A stretch of DNA of 64,000 bases from an uncultured Bacteroidales bacterium (GTDB lineage: Bacteria > Bacteroidota > Bacteroidia > Bacteroidales > Paludibacteraceae), in contig CALAUA010000013.1 of assembly GCA_937891975.1 (NCBI GenBank), positions 62,001-126,000 on the forward strand, given 5' to 3'. The position numbers were made by a program, and so were the translations under genes. Positions within the stretch are counted from its first letter, which is position 1, and every line of letters begins with the position of its first letter. Below are positions 1 through 8,864 of this stretch, piece by piece. Under the pieces are notes generated by a model. That model had not been told where the DNA came from, made no database searches, and saw nothing but the letters and a program-made list of their open reading frames with translations.

Positions 1-2
1 AG

Positions 3-1766
3 TATATTAAAATAGGAGCACTTGCGGTATTTGCATTAATGGGAATGACCGCTTGCGTGAATGACCTAAATGTGGAGTCAATTGACCCAAACAATGTTTC
101 AGACATTACTTCTGATCAACTATTGGGTAAGATTTATTCAACACTAGGTACTACTGGTCAGCAAGGCCCTGCTGGTAACGGAGATATTGAAGGTCTAGAT
201 GAGGGTACTTCATCACTCTATCGTATGACATACGAGTTGAACGAATTCCCATCTGATCAAGTGTATTGGATTTGGCCTGACGTAGGTGTGGATGATGTGC
301 GTAAAGGTACTTGGACTGCAGGTAATGCGCTTGTGCGTGGTGCATATTGTCGATACATTTTTGATATTACATTGTGTAATTCATATCTCGAAAATTATGC
401 AGATGTAGATGCTGCAAAAACGGCAGAGGTGCGTTTCATCCGTGCACTAAACTATTGGTATTTGCTGGATATGTTTGGCGCTTGCCCATTCAATATCACT
501 GCTGCTGAAATGGATGCATATGCTAAAGCAGAGGAGTTGATGGGTGATTATGATAATTATCCAAAACAAATCACTCGTAAGAACCTTTACGAGTGGATTG
601 AGAGTGAGTTGCTTGCTATTGAGAATCAACTTACTGTAGATCGCAATGCATTCTACTATCGTGTGGACAAAGTGGCTGCACAAATGTTGCTCGCTCGTCT
701 TTACCTCAATGCGCAAGTTTATACAGCTGATCCTGCTAAGTTCTATGCCTTATCTACTGGTACACCTGAGTGGGAAAAGGCTGCTAAATATGCCAAGATG
801 GTAATGGATGCTACAGAATTGGCTTCTAAATACCAATACCTCTTCATGGGTGATAATGATAATATCTCTAAAGTAAATGATGCATATAAAGAGATTATTC
901 TTCCTGTAGCTCAAGAGGGTAGTCATATTCGTAGTTATGGTGCTTCGCTTTTCCTTTTGGCATCATTCTATACTGATGGTCTTCCTTCGTGGGGTATTAC
1001 TGATTCTTGGAAGTGTATGCGTACACGTAAGCAATTGGTTTCGCTTTTCTTCCCTACTGCTAAAAACTGGAATGTTCCAGAAAACTTAGATAACCCTGCG
1101 GGAGAAAAAAAAGACGATAAGGTACTATCAATTGGTTGGTTTACCACCAATGATAAACTGATGAAAGAAATTGAAAAATGTCCTTATCCACTTGGTGATG
1201 CCACATTATTGACTAAAGAGGCTAAAGATGATCGTGCTTTGTTCTGCAACTACCGCGAGTACAATGATTCTTCATTAATTATATGTAACCTCAATCGTGA
1301 AAATGCAGATGATAAGTTCTTCTCTGGTTGGCTCTGCACCAAGTTTTCCAACAACATGGCAGATCCAACTCGCGTACGTACCGACGCAGCACATCCTGAT
1401 ATGGACCTTCCATTGATGCGTGCTGCAGAAGCTTATCTTACGTATGCAGAAGCACAATTCAGGTTAGGTGGAGATGCGTTGACTACTATTAACGAATTAC
1501 GTAAACGTGCCAATGCAGAACCTTTGACCACAATTGATGAGAACACTATTCGCGATGAGTGGGGACGTGAGTTCTATGCGGAAGGTCGTCGTCGTACTGA
1601 TCTTGTTCGTTTGGATATGTTTGTAGGCAATAAATATGGTTGGGAATGGAAAGCTGGTAACCAGTTTGGTCAGAAACCTTTGGAAGAACACAGAGTAGTA
1701 TTCCCATTGCCACTATCTGATGTCACTGCGAACCCAAATCTCCGTCAATACACAGATTTGTATTAA
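3..1766 (+). CDS. RagB/SusD-family nutrient-uptake outer-membrane lipoprotein (5' end missing)
   Basis: The reading frame is open from the first complete codon at position 3, so the true start lies upstream of the window; 587 residues are visible. The visible N-terminus is the end of a lipoprotein signal peptide with lipobox GMTAC, the Cys codon lying at 54-56. SusD proteins are helical TPR-like surface lipoproteins that close the lid of a SusC TonB-dependent transporter and hand over oligosaccharides. Family signs are the N-terminal stretch around EVRFIRALNYWYLLDMFG, the late RAAEAYLTYAEAQ segment and the terminal WGREFYAEGRRRTDLVRL block. A SusC gene is expected immediately upstream. The genes downstream (glycan-binding lipoprotein, GH53, GH2) suggest a galactan-derived ligand; that substrate is an inference from context. 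Confidence 0.93.
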   Translation, partial: YIKIGALAVFALMGMTACVNDLNVESIDPNNVSDITSDQLLGKIYSTLGTTGQQGPAGNGDIEGLDEGTSSLYRMTYELNEFPSDQVYWIWPDVGVDDVRKGTWTAGNALVRGAYCRYIFDITLCNSYLENYADVDAAKTAEVRFIRALNYWYLLDMFGACPFNITAAEMDAYAKAEELMGDYDNYPKQITRKNLYEWIESELLAIENQLTVDRNAFYYRVDKVAAQMLLARLYLNAQVYTADPAKFYALSTGTPEWEKAAKYAKMVMDATELASKYQYLFMGDNDNISKVNDAYKEIILPVAQEGSHIRSYGASLFLLASFYTDGLPSWGITDSWKCMRTRKQLVSLFFPTAKNWNVPENLDNPAGEKKDDKVLSIGWFTTNDKLMKEIEKCPYPLGDATLLTKEAKDDRALFCNYREYNDSSLIICNLNRENADDKFFSGWLCTKFSNNMADPTRVRTDAAHPDMDLPLMRAAEAYLTYAEAQFRLGGDALTTINELRKRANAEPLTTIDENTIRDEWGREFYAEGRRRTDLVRLDMFVGNKYGWEWKAGNQFGQKPLEEHRVVFPLPLSDVTANPNLRQYTDLY

Positions 1767-1844
1767 TCATAAATTATCAAATTTAGACAACTGTCTTATA
1801 ACAATTAACCAAATTATTATTAACCAAATTAAATTAAAAAAGTT

Positions 1845-2765
1845 ATGAAGAAATTCTTTTTTGCAGCTCTTGCTGTAGCAACCGTAGCTTTGGTAGGTTG
1901 CGATCAAAAAACAGGAAACAATCCTGATGATCCAAACAATGGTGGTGATACTACTGTAGTTCTTCCTCCTGCTGGTGATCAACCAGAAGTAGAGGCTACT
2001 GAAGGTGCTGTTACTGTTGTATGGAACACCGTAGATTTTACTCCATGTGTTGAGAACCAATTGGTATTTGCTGGTGACTACAATGGTTACAACACCGATC
2101 CTTCTGCTATGGTTAAATTCGAAGCTATCGAGGGTTACGAAGGTTGGTGGAAAGCGGTGATTACTCCAGCTGATCCTGCTCTCACTCCTGTTCTGCAAGG
2201 TAAACCATGTGCTCTTTATCTGGATGGTACTTTCCCTTCAAGCTGGGATCACCAATGGATTACAGTTGACGAAGAGCACGCTTGCACCATTCTTGATGGT
2301 CCTGCAGAGCTCCAAGTTGAGTACGAGGTTGAGTCTAAAATTGTAGTTAGCGAAAACTCTTCTGTTGTTTATGTTCGTTCTTATGGCTTCAAGACTGATC
2401 CTTGCGCAGAGCCTGAGAAATATACTGTAAATTTCTCTGTTAAAACTCCTGTTCTTCCTGACACATGTACTGTTTATATAGTTGGTGCATTCAATGGTTG
2501 GACTGCAGATGCAAATCCTATGACATTGGCTAACGGTGCTTGGACTGTTAAACTTAATGATGTTGTTATGAATGCTGAGTACAAGTATGTAGTAAACGGT
2601 TCTTGGGCTTACGAAGAGTTGCTTGCTGCAGAGGAGGGTAAAGACTGCGCTGAAGGTCTTTCTGGCAACCGCAAAGTAAACGATGTTGATATGGTAGAAG
2701 AAGTTGCTAACTTCAAAGATATTACTATCGCAAAGTGCGAAGAGGAAGAAACTCCTGCTGAATAA
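1845..2765 (+). CDS. Surface glycan-binding lipoprotein with CBM48/E-set-like module
   Basis: 306 residues. The N-terminus is a short hydrophobic signal with lipobox ALVGC, followed by an acidic/Asn-rich spacer, as in surface-exposed Bacteroidales lipoproteins. Near the C-terminus, VYIVGAFNGWTADANPM then KYVVNGSWAYEE resembles the beta-sandwich fold of CBM48/CBM20-type starch or glycogen binding modules (FxGxFNgW pattern). An earlier LVFAGDYNGYNTDPSAM stretch looks like a related repeat. Its place directly behind the SusD gene matches SusE/SusF-type surface glycan-binding proteins. With GH53 and GH2 downstream, the ligand could be a beta-galactan rather than starch; the sequence alone does not decide this. 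No catalytic residues are recognised. Confidence 0.75.
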   Translation: MKKFFFAALAVATVALVGCDQKTGNNPDDPNNGGDTTVVLPPAGDQPEVEATEGAVTVVWNTVDFTPCVENQLVFAGDYNGYNTDPSAMVKFEAIEGYEGWWKAVITPADPALTPVLQGKPCALYLDGTFPSSWDHQWITVDEEHACTILDGPAELQVEYEVESKIVVSENSSVVYVRSYGFKTDPCAEPEKYTVNFSVKTPVLPDTCTVYIVGAFNGWTADANPMTLANGAWTVKLNDVVMNAEYKYVVNGSWAYEELLAAEEGKDCAEGLSGNRKVNDVDMVEEVANFKDITIAKCEEEETPAE

Positions 2766-2805
2766 TTAAGCATTAATATTCATTGAGAATTAAATTCTCA
2801 TCCTC

Positions 2806-2833
2806 GCCCTGTGGTTCGCCACAGGGCTTTTTA
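2806..2833 (+). terminator. Intrinsic terminator after the SusD/binding-protein operon
   Basis: A 9-bp perfect stem (GCCCTGTGG / CCACAGGGC) with a TTCG tetraloop, followed by CTTTTTATTATATTT. It separates the binding-protein gene from the promoter of the GH53 gene. Confidence 0.9.
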
Positions 2834-2870
2834 TTATATTTATAAAAGTGAGACAAAACATAAAAAAATA

Positions 2871-2902
2871 TTTGCATATTCGCGAAAAAAATCGTACCTT
2901 TG
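2871..2902 (+). promoter_or_regulatory. Bacteroidota-type promoter for the GH53 gene
   Basis: TTTG at 2871-2874, a 20-nt spacer and TACCTTTG at 2895-2902 match the Bacteroidota -33/-7 consensus. Transcription would start near 2908, which rules out in-frame starts upstream of the Met at 2907 and favours the Met at 2931. Confidence 0.85.
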
Positions 2903-2930
2903 CAGCATGAATTTTAAATCAAATACTAAC

Positions 2931-4004
2931 ATGAAAAAGTGCTTATTTTTATTCTCTTTGCTATTAGTCTTCTTTTCTTGTAACCAACCTATTGACGATT
3001 ATCCTGATCCTGTTGTTGGGAGCTATGCTTATGGCGCTGATTGCTCATGGATAACGGAGCAAGAAAATGATGGTGTACTCTTCTATGATTCTTTAGGTCA
3101 AGCGGCAGATGGTTTGCGTGTGATGCGTGAGGCAGGTATGAACTCAGTACGTCTTCGCGTATGGGTAAACCATTCTACAGGCTGGTGCAATAAAGAGGAT
3201 GTTATTATCAAAGCCAAACGCGCTGTTGCACTCAAACTGCGAGTAATGATAGATTTCCACTATTCCGACTTCTTCGCAGATCCTAGTCGCCAAAATATTC
3301 CCGTAGATTGGGCAGATTATGACCTTGCACAAATGAAGCAAGCCGTGGCTGACCATACTACCGATGTACTTTCTGCCTTAAAAGCAGAAGGTGTAACCCC
3401 CGAATGGGTACAAGTAGGCAATGAGACACGCAATGGTATGTTATGGCCAATGGGACAACTCTGGGATACTAATGGCGACCTGCCGAATGGATGGAAAAAT
3501 TATGCCGCTCTTACTACCATAGGATATGATGCATGCAAAGCTATATTTCCAGATGCGCAGGTAATCGTACATATCGATAATGCCTACGAAAATAATAATT
3601 GGTTCTTCCGTAAACTCAAGCAAAATGGTGGTAAGTTTGATATGATCGGTTTGAGCCACTATCCTATGATGAAGCAATGGTCGGGCAAAGATTGGGATGA
3701 AATGAATAAGTTAGCTGCCAATAATATCCGTCTTTTGCACAGCGAATTCAATTGCCCTATCATGGTCGTAGAGATTGGCACAATGGCTTCATCTGAAGCA
3801 AAAGCAATGGAAGTAATTGAAGATTTCCGTTTGCGAGTAGATACCTTGGATTATATGAAAGGAATATTCTATTGGGAACCACAAGTATATAATAACTGGC
3901 GTCCAAAAGAATATATCGAATTGGGGTGGGGTGCATACAATATGGGAGCTTTCACCTCAAAAGGACAACCAAATAATGCACTAAAAATGCTTTGGAAGAG
4001 ATGA
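2931..4004 (+). CDS. Glycoside hydrolase family 53 arabinogalactan endo-beta-1,4-galactanase
   Basis: 357 residues from the Met at 2931. That start gives a normal lipoprotein signal (lipobox VFFSC), whereas in-frame starts further up fall in the promoter. GH53 enzymes cut internal beta-1,4-galactosyl bonds of type I arabinogalactan and pectin side chains in a (beta/alpha)8 barrel. The family pattern is clear: GADCSWITEQE near the N-terminus, RLRVWVN, DFHYSDFFADPS, acid/base Glu in VQVGNETRNGMLWP (about residue 165) and nucleophile Glu in MVVEIGT (about residue 281). As a predicted lipoprotein it likely sits at the cell surface and makes short galacto-oligosaccharides for the SusCD pair; the neighbouring GH2 enzyme would finish them. 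Confidence 0.92.
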   Translation: MKKCLFLFSLLLVFFSCNQPIDDYPDPVVGSYAYGADCSWITEQENDGVLFYDSLGQAADGLRVMREAGMNSVRLRVWVNHSTGWCNKEDVIIKAKRAVALKLRVMIDFHYSDFFADPSRQNIPVDWADYDLAQMKQAVADHTTDVLSALKAEGVTPEWVQVGNETRNGMLWPMGQLWDTNGDLPNGWKNYAALTTIGYDACKAIFPDAQVIVHIDNAYENNNWFFRKLKQNGGKFDMIGLSHYPMMKQWSGKDWDEMNKLAANNIRLLHSEFNCPIMVVEIGTMASSEAKAMEVIEDFRLRVDTLDYMKGIFYWEPQVYNNWRPKEYIELGWGAYNMGAFTSKGQPNNALKMLWKR

Positions 4005-4032
4005 GGAAGTCCTACTGATGGACCTACGACGT

Positions 4033-4074
4033 ACCGTTATGAACCCGTTATGAACCCGTCAAGAACCCGTAACT
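4033..4074. repeat. 11-bp tandem repeat between GH53 and GH2 genes
   Basis: One partial and three full units based on AACCCGTTATG (AACCCGTTATG, AACCCGTCAAG, AACCCGTAACT). It fills most of the 98-bp gap between the two genes. Period 11 matches other intergenic repeats in this window. Confidence 0.8.
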
Positions 4075-4102
4075 TACAGGCAACCTACAAATAATTGATA
4101 AC

Positions 4103-6550
4103 ATGAAAATTCTAATTTTAGCAATAACTTCTCTACTTACTTCTTGGCAATTTGCCAAAGAGCAAAGTGACCACCAAATGCCTGTGGCAGAAGACAACAA
4201 TTGGCAAGAAGTAACTGTACCTCACGATTGGGCTATCTATGGTCCTTTCGACCGCGCGAATGACTTACAAAATGTCACCGTATGGCAGAATGGCGAAACC
4301 TTTCCTTCTATCAAGACTGGTCGCACAGGTGGACTACCATATATGGGTAGCGCATGGTATAAGACCATTATTACTCTACCATCTACAGGCACATCAGTGC
4401 CGAACTACAGCCCGCAGGGCGATCTACCATCTACCAACTATTTCCTCCTCTTCGACGGAGCAATGAGCGAAGCCGAAGTATTTGTCAATGGACAGAAAGT
4501 GTGCTTCTGGCCATATGGCTACAATGCGTTTCATTGTGATATTACATCTGCTTTGCAGGTAGGCGAGAATGAAATTGCTGTTCGTTTGCAAAATCGTGAG
4601 CAGAGTAGCCGTTGGTACCCTGGTGCGGGACTCTTTCGCAATGTACATCTTATTCAAAAACCACAGGTGTATGTACCTATATGGGGCACACATATCACTA
4701 CACCTTACGTGACCGAGGAATTGGCAGCCGTGAATATCAAAACCAATGTGGCTAACGCGCTCAATAAGCATATTGAACTGCGCACTTCACTCGTAAATAA
4801 AGCAACAGGCGAGGTGGTGGATTCGCTTATCAGTCATTACGATGTGAAGCATAACCTGCCTTTGGAACAAAATATCACTATCAATAATCCTGCTCTTTGG
4901 TCGCCTGAAACACCAAACTTGTATATTGCTCGCACACGTGTGGTGGCAGACAACGTATATCAAGAAACTGTAGAAACTACTTTCGGTGTGCGCAGTGTGC
5001 AAATTGTACCGAATGTGGGGTTTATGCTCAATGGCAAAGTGCGTAAGTTCCAAGGTGTATGCTTACACCATGACCTTGGCCCTCTTGGCTCGGCTATCAG
5101 TCGCGATGCCTTGCGCCGTCAGTTGCTTATGCTCAAGGAGATGGGCTGCGATGCTATTCGTACTTCTCATAATATGCCTGCACCCGAGCAAATTGAACTC
5201 TGCGATGAACTCGGTTTGATGGTCATGTGCGAGCCATTTGATGAGTGGGATTGGGCAAAGTGCAAGAATGGTTATAGCCGTTTCTTCAACGAATGGGCAG
5301 AGCGTGATATGGTGAATATGCTTCACCATTTCCGCAATAATCCCAGTGTTGTGATGTGGTCTATTGGCAATGAAGTACCTACGCAATGCGACCCTCAAGG
5401 TTATAAAACAGCCAAAATGTTACAAGATATTTGCGTTCGCGAAGATGGTACACGCCCTTGCACCGCAGGTATGGATCAAGTGACTTGTGTACTCGAGAAT
5501 GGCTTTGCCAGTGTGCTGCAAATAGTAGGACTCAATTACCGTCCACATCGTTATCTGGAATCCTACCAACGTACGCCGCAGCACTTGATTCTTGGCTCAG
5601 AGACTGCCTCTACTGTCTCTTCTCGTGGTGTATATCTATTGCCCGCTATTCCAGATGATACCGACCATATCACCAATATGAATCATCCTGGTGGCAATAG
5701 CCAAACTAATCAATGCTCTGGCTATGACTTACAATATTGCCCATGGAGTAATCTGCCAGAAGATGACTTCCGCAATATGGACGACTATCCATGGACCATC
5801 GGACAATTCGTTTGGACGGGCTTTGACTATCTTGGCGAACCCTCACCATGGGATACCGACGCATGGCCAAGCCATTCATCCTACTTTGGTATCATTGACC
5901 TCGCGGGTATTCCTAAAGACCGTTATTACCTATATCGTTCGCAATGGCGTAAGGATGTACACACCGTACACCTCTTACCTCATTGGAATTGGAATGCAGG
6001 CGACACCGTACCAGTGATGGCATACACCGATGCTGAGGAAGGCGAACTTTTTGTCAATGGCAAGAGTATGGGTAAGGTACGCAAACTCACCCGTGAGGAA
6101 TCTGAAACTGCTATTAAAGCAGGCGATCCATTGGGCTTGCAACGCCGCTATCGTCTCATTTGGGATAATGTGCCATTCGAGGCAGGAGAAATCAAAGTGG
6201 TTACACCATATGGCGAGGCGGTACGCAAAACAGCAAGCGCACCACACCATATTGAAATGTATGTAGAAGATATTCCTGCAACAGACAGTAAACCAATGCA
6301 CTTTGTGCGTGTACGTGTTTGCGATAAGAACGGCAATGTTTGTCCACAAGCCAATCATCTCATTCGTTTCTCCACCAAAGGCGAAGGACGTTTCCACGCG
6401 GCTGCCAATGGCGATGCTGCTAATCTTGACCTTTTCCACATGCCTCAGCACCACGCTTTTGCAGGTGAATTGACGGCTATTGTAGAAGGAAGTTGCACAT
6501 TGACTGCCACAGCCAGAGGATTAAAGAAAGCAATAATAACTATTCAATAA
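4103..6550 (+). CDS. Glycoside hydrolase family 2 beta-galactosidase
   Basis: 815 residues. GH2 domains run in order: sugar-binding jelly roll (about 15-190, with VPHDW and FDGAMSEAEVFVNG), Ig-like domain (about 190-300), TIM barrel (about 300-600), then C-terminal sandwich domains. The acid/base Glu is in MWSIGNE (residue 424) and the nucleophile is in LGSETAS (residue 500). The family includes beta-galactosidases and beta-glucuronidases; placement between an endo-galactanase and galactokinase argues for galactosidase. A hydrophobic N-terminus without lipobox suggests export to the periplasm. The galK gene starts 10 bp downstream, so they are probably cotranscribed. Odd feature: a 48-bp in-frame insertion flanked by a 12-bp direct repeat in the jelly-roll domain (separate entry). 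Confidence 0.92.
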   Translation: MKILILAITSLLTSWQFAKEQSDHQMPVAEDNNWQEVTVPHDWAIYGPFDRANDLQNVTVWQNGETFPSIKTGRTGGLPYMGSAWYKTIITLPSTGTSVPNYSPQGDLPSTNYFLLFDGAMSEAEVFVNGQKVCFWPYGYNAFHCDITSALQVGENEIAVRLQNREQSSRWYPGAGLFRNVHLIQKPQVYVPIWGTHITTPYVTEELAAVNIKTNVANALNKHIELRTSLVNKATGEVVDSLISHYDVKHNLPLEQNITINNPALWSPETPNLYIARTRVVADNVYQETVETTFGVRSVQIVPNVGFMLNGKVRKFQGVCLHHDLGPLGSAISRDALRRQLLMLKEMGCDAIRTSHNMPAPEQIELCDELGLMVMCEPFDEWDWAKCKNGYSRFFNEWAERDMVNMLHHFRNNPSVVMWSIGNEVPTQCDPQGYKTAKMLQDICVREDGTRPCTAGMDQVTCVLENGFASVLQIVGLNYRPHRYLESYQRTPQHLILGSETASTVSSRGVYLLPAIPDDTDHITNMNHPGGNSQTNQCSGYDLQYCPWSNLPEDDFRNMDDYPWTIGQFVWTGFDYLGEPSPWDTDAWPSHSSYFGIIDLAGIPKDRYYLYRSQWRKDVHTVHLLPHWNWNAGDTVPVMAYTDAEEGELFVNGKSMGKVRKLTREESETAIKAGDPLGLQRRYRLIWDNVPFEAGEIKVVTPYGEAVRKTASAPHHIEMYVEDIPATDSKPMHFVRVRVCDKNGNVCPQANHLIRFSTKGEGRFHAAANGDAANLDLFHMPQHHAFAGELTAIVEGSCTLTATARGLKKAIITIQ
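4375..4434. repeat. In-frame insertion with flanking 12-bp direct repeat inside the GH2 gene
   Basis: TCTACCATCTAC occurs at 4375-4386 and again at 4423-4434, exactly 48 bp (16 codons) apart. Between them lie two small palindromes, GGCAC-atca-GTGCC and GCCC-gca-GGGC. The encoded residues fall in a loop before the FLLFDG strand, where I would expect GH2 proteins to be shorter. Confidence 0.7.
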
Positions 6551-6560
6551 ATACTATACC

Positions 6561-7724
6561 ATGACAATCGAACAACTCAAATCTGCTTACGAAGCAGCTT
6601 ATCAAAAATTTGCAACCGATATTTTCTTTTCACCAGGTCGTGTCAACTTAATTGGCGAACATACCGACTATAATGGTGGTTTTGTGTTTCCATGTGCATT
6701 GAGTTTTGGTACATATCTGTTGATGGCTCCTAATAATGAGCAAAAGATTAACTTCCGTTCATTGAATATAGATGCTGTCTATTCACTTGAACTCACGCAA
6801 CTTACCACTCCATTGCCAAACAAGGCATGGGCAAACTACCCACTCGGAGTGATTGCACAATTCATCAAACGTGGTGTGTCCATTACACAAGGCTATGACA
6901 TCCTCTTCTGGGGCAATGTGCCTGCTGGTGCAGGACTCAGCAGTAGTGCGGCAATGGAAGTGGTAACTGCTTTTGCTTTCAACGAATTATTAGGTACAGG
7001 ATATGACCGCACCGAATTGGCAAAGATTGGTCAGGCATCAGAACATGAGTTTGCAGGCGTGATGTGCGGTATCATGGATCAGTTTGCTTCCGCACAAGGT
7101 AAGAAAGACCATGCTATTTATCTCAACTGCGATACGTTGCAGTTTGATTTGGTGCCTGTTAAATTGGAAGGTATTAAAGTGGTAGTGTCGAATACCCACT
7201 CACCTCACCACCTCGATTCAGGAGCTTACAACGATCGCGTGCGCCAATGTCAATTGGCAGTTCAGCAGATTAGTGCTGTTCGCCCAATCAAGAATTTGGC
7301 AGAACTATCTCAAGCCGATTTCAATCAAGTAGAAAATGCTATCACCGATGAAGTAGCTCATCGTCGTGCACGCCACGTGGTGGGCGAAGTACAACGCACC
7401 AAGGATGCAGTAGAGGCATTGCAACAGGGTAATATTGAGCTATTTGGCAAACTGATGACGCAGAGCCATATCTCGCTTCGTGATGACTACGAAGTAACGG
7501 GCTTACAACTCGATTCATTGGCAGAGGCAGCATGGAAAGTAGAAGGCGTATTGGGTAGCCGTATGACAGGTGGTGGCTTTGGCGGTTGCACCGTATCATT
7601 GGTGCGCGATGAAGCAATTCCTACGTTTATTGAGCAAGTAGGTGCCGAATATACCGAGAAAACAGGACTAAAAGCCGATTTCTATATCGCTGAGATTGGA
7701 GATGGTGCACACCGTATATGCTAA
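6561..7724 (+). CDS. galK: Galactokinase
   Basis: 387 residues, full length for GalK. It phosphorylates alpha-D-galactose with ATP, the first committed Leloir step, in the cytoplasm. Signatures are visible: the galactokinase motif GRVNLIGEHTDYNGGFVFP near residue 27, the GHMP ATP-binding loop PAGAGLSSSAAMEV, CGIMDQFAS with the catalytic Asp, and the C-terminal GSRMTGGGFGGCTV glycine-rich motif. It lies 10 bp after the GH2 beta-galactosidase gene and 30 bp before galM, so galactose released from galactan would be phosphorylated by a product of the same transcript. Confidence 0.97.
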   Translation: MTIEQLKSAYEAAYQKFATDIFFSPGRVNLIGEHTDYNGGFVFPCALSFGTYLLMAPNNEQKINFRSLNIDAVYSLELTQLTTPLPNKAWANYPLGVIAQFIKRGVSITQGYDILFWGNVPAGAGLSSSAAMEVVTAFAFNELLGTGYDRTELAKIGQASEHEFAGVMCGIMDQFASAQGKKDHAIYLNCDTLQFDLVPVKLEGIKVVVSNTHSPHHLDSGAYNDRVRQCQLAVQQISAVRPIKNLAELSQADFNQVENAITDEVAHRRARHVVGEVQRTKDAVEALQQGNIELFGKLMTQSHISLRDDYEVTGLQLDSLAEAAWKVEGVLGSRMTGGGFGGCTVSLVRDEAIPTFIEQVGAEYTEKTGLKADFYIAEIGDGAHRIC

Positions 7725-7754
7725 CTCTTAATTCAAAATTCTTAATTCAGAATT

Positions 7755-8786
7755 ATGAATATCGAATCATTCAATACTCGCGTAGATGGCAAGCGTGTGA
7801 CATTATGCACGCTGACCAATCGCAACGGTCTGCAAGCTCAAATCACCAATTATGGTGCGAAAGTAGTATCTTTGATTGTTCCCAATAAGCAAGGCGAGAA
7901 AGCAGATGTGGTATTGGGATTCTCCACTTTTGAGGAGTGGCGCAATCAAGAAACCTATTTCAATGCCATTATTGGTCGCTATGCCAACCGTATTAAGGAT
8001 GGCAAGTTTGCCATTGATGGAGTAGAGTATCAATTGCCTATCAACAATGGTACCAATTCCTTGCATGGAGGAGTACATGGTTTCAATGAAAAGGTATGGG
8101 ATATTGTAGGGCAATCTACATATTCCGTTTCATTGCATTATCGTGCAAAAGATGGAGAGGAGGGCTACCCTGGCAACTTAGATGTGTATGTTACCTATTC
8201 ACTAACCAAAGATAATGCGCTTTCTATTGTCTATGAGGCAAAAACCGATAAACCAACTATACTGGGCTTTACCAATCATGCCTATTTCAATCTAGAAGGA
8301 GAGGGTAGTGGTACAGTGCACAATCATCAATTGCAAGTATTTGCAGACGAATATACTCCGTTTGATGATACCGCATGCCCTACGGGAGAGATTCTTTCGG
8401 TGGAAGGTACACCAATGGATTTCCGCGAGATGGTTCGTGTAGGCGATCGTATAGATGATGCTTTCTTTGCACCAGGACGTGGTATAGACAATAATTTTGT
8501 GCTACGCCCCATCCCTGAAGGACAGAAAATGCTTCATGCAGCTACCTTAGTCGCAGGCGGTAGAGAAATGCAAGTATGGACTACTCAACATGGATTACAA
8601 GTCTATACAGGCAATTGGGTGGAGCAACATGTGGGCAAGAGTGGCAAACCATACGATGTGCAACATGCTATATGTCTGGAGACGCAGAACTTCCCTGATA
8701 GTCCGAATCATGAAAATTTCCCTTCGCCTATTTTACGTCCTGGAGACATATACTATTCTCGAACAGATTATAAATTTATAATATAG
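7755..8786 (+). CDS. galM: Aldose 1-epimerase (galactose mutarotase)
   Basis: 343 residues, typical GalM length. It interconverts beta- and alpha-D-galactose so that the product of beta-galactosidase can be used by galactokinase. Family marks include GRYANRI near residue 75, NSLHGG (substrate-binding His), the NHAYFNL motif with the catalytic His, and the late CLETQNFPDSPNH with the catalytic Glu. There is no obvious signal peptide, so it is probably cytoplasmic. It is the last gene of the galactan locus and is followed by a strong bidirectional terminator. The 30-bp gap before it is made of two near-copies of a 14-mer beginning CTTAATTC. Confidence 0.96.
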   Translation: MNIESFNTRVDGKRVTLCTLTNRNGLQAQITNYGAKVVSLIVPNKQGEKADVVLGFSTFEEWRNQETYFNAIIGRYANRIKDGKFAIDGVEYQLPINNGTNSLHGGVHGFNEKVWDIVGQSTYSVSLHYRAKDGEEGYPGNLDVYVTYSLTKDNALSIVYEAKTDKPTILGFTNHAYFNLEGEGSGTVHNHQLQVFADEYTPFDDTACPTGEILSVEGTPMDFREMVRVGDRIDDAFFAPGRGIDNNFVLRPIPEGQKMLHAATLVAGGREMQVWTTQHGLQVYTGNWVEQHVGKSGKPYDVQHAICLETQNFPDSPNHENFPSPILRPGDIYYSRTDYKFII

Positions 8787-8806
8787 CAAATACATAACAT
8801 CATACT

Positions 8807-8840
8807 AAAACACCCTATACGAAAAAGTATAGGGTGTTTT
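8807..8840. terminator. Bidirectional terminator between galM and gcvT
   Basis: A 14-bp perfect inverted repeat (AAAACACCCTATAC / GTATAGGGTGTTTT) around a GAAAAA loop, with A-run and T-run on the two sides, so it can stop both the galM transcript and the convergent gcvT transcript. Confidence 0.93.
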
Positions 8841-8864
8841 AGTGAAATCCTTAATAAATAGTTT

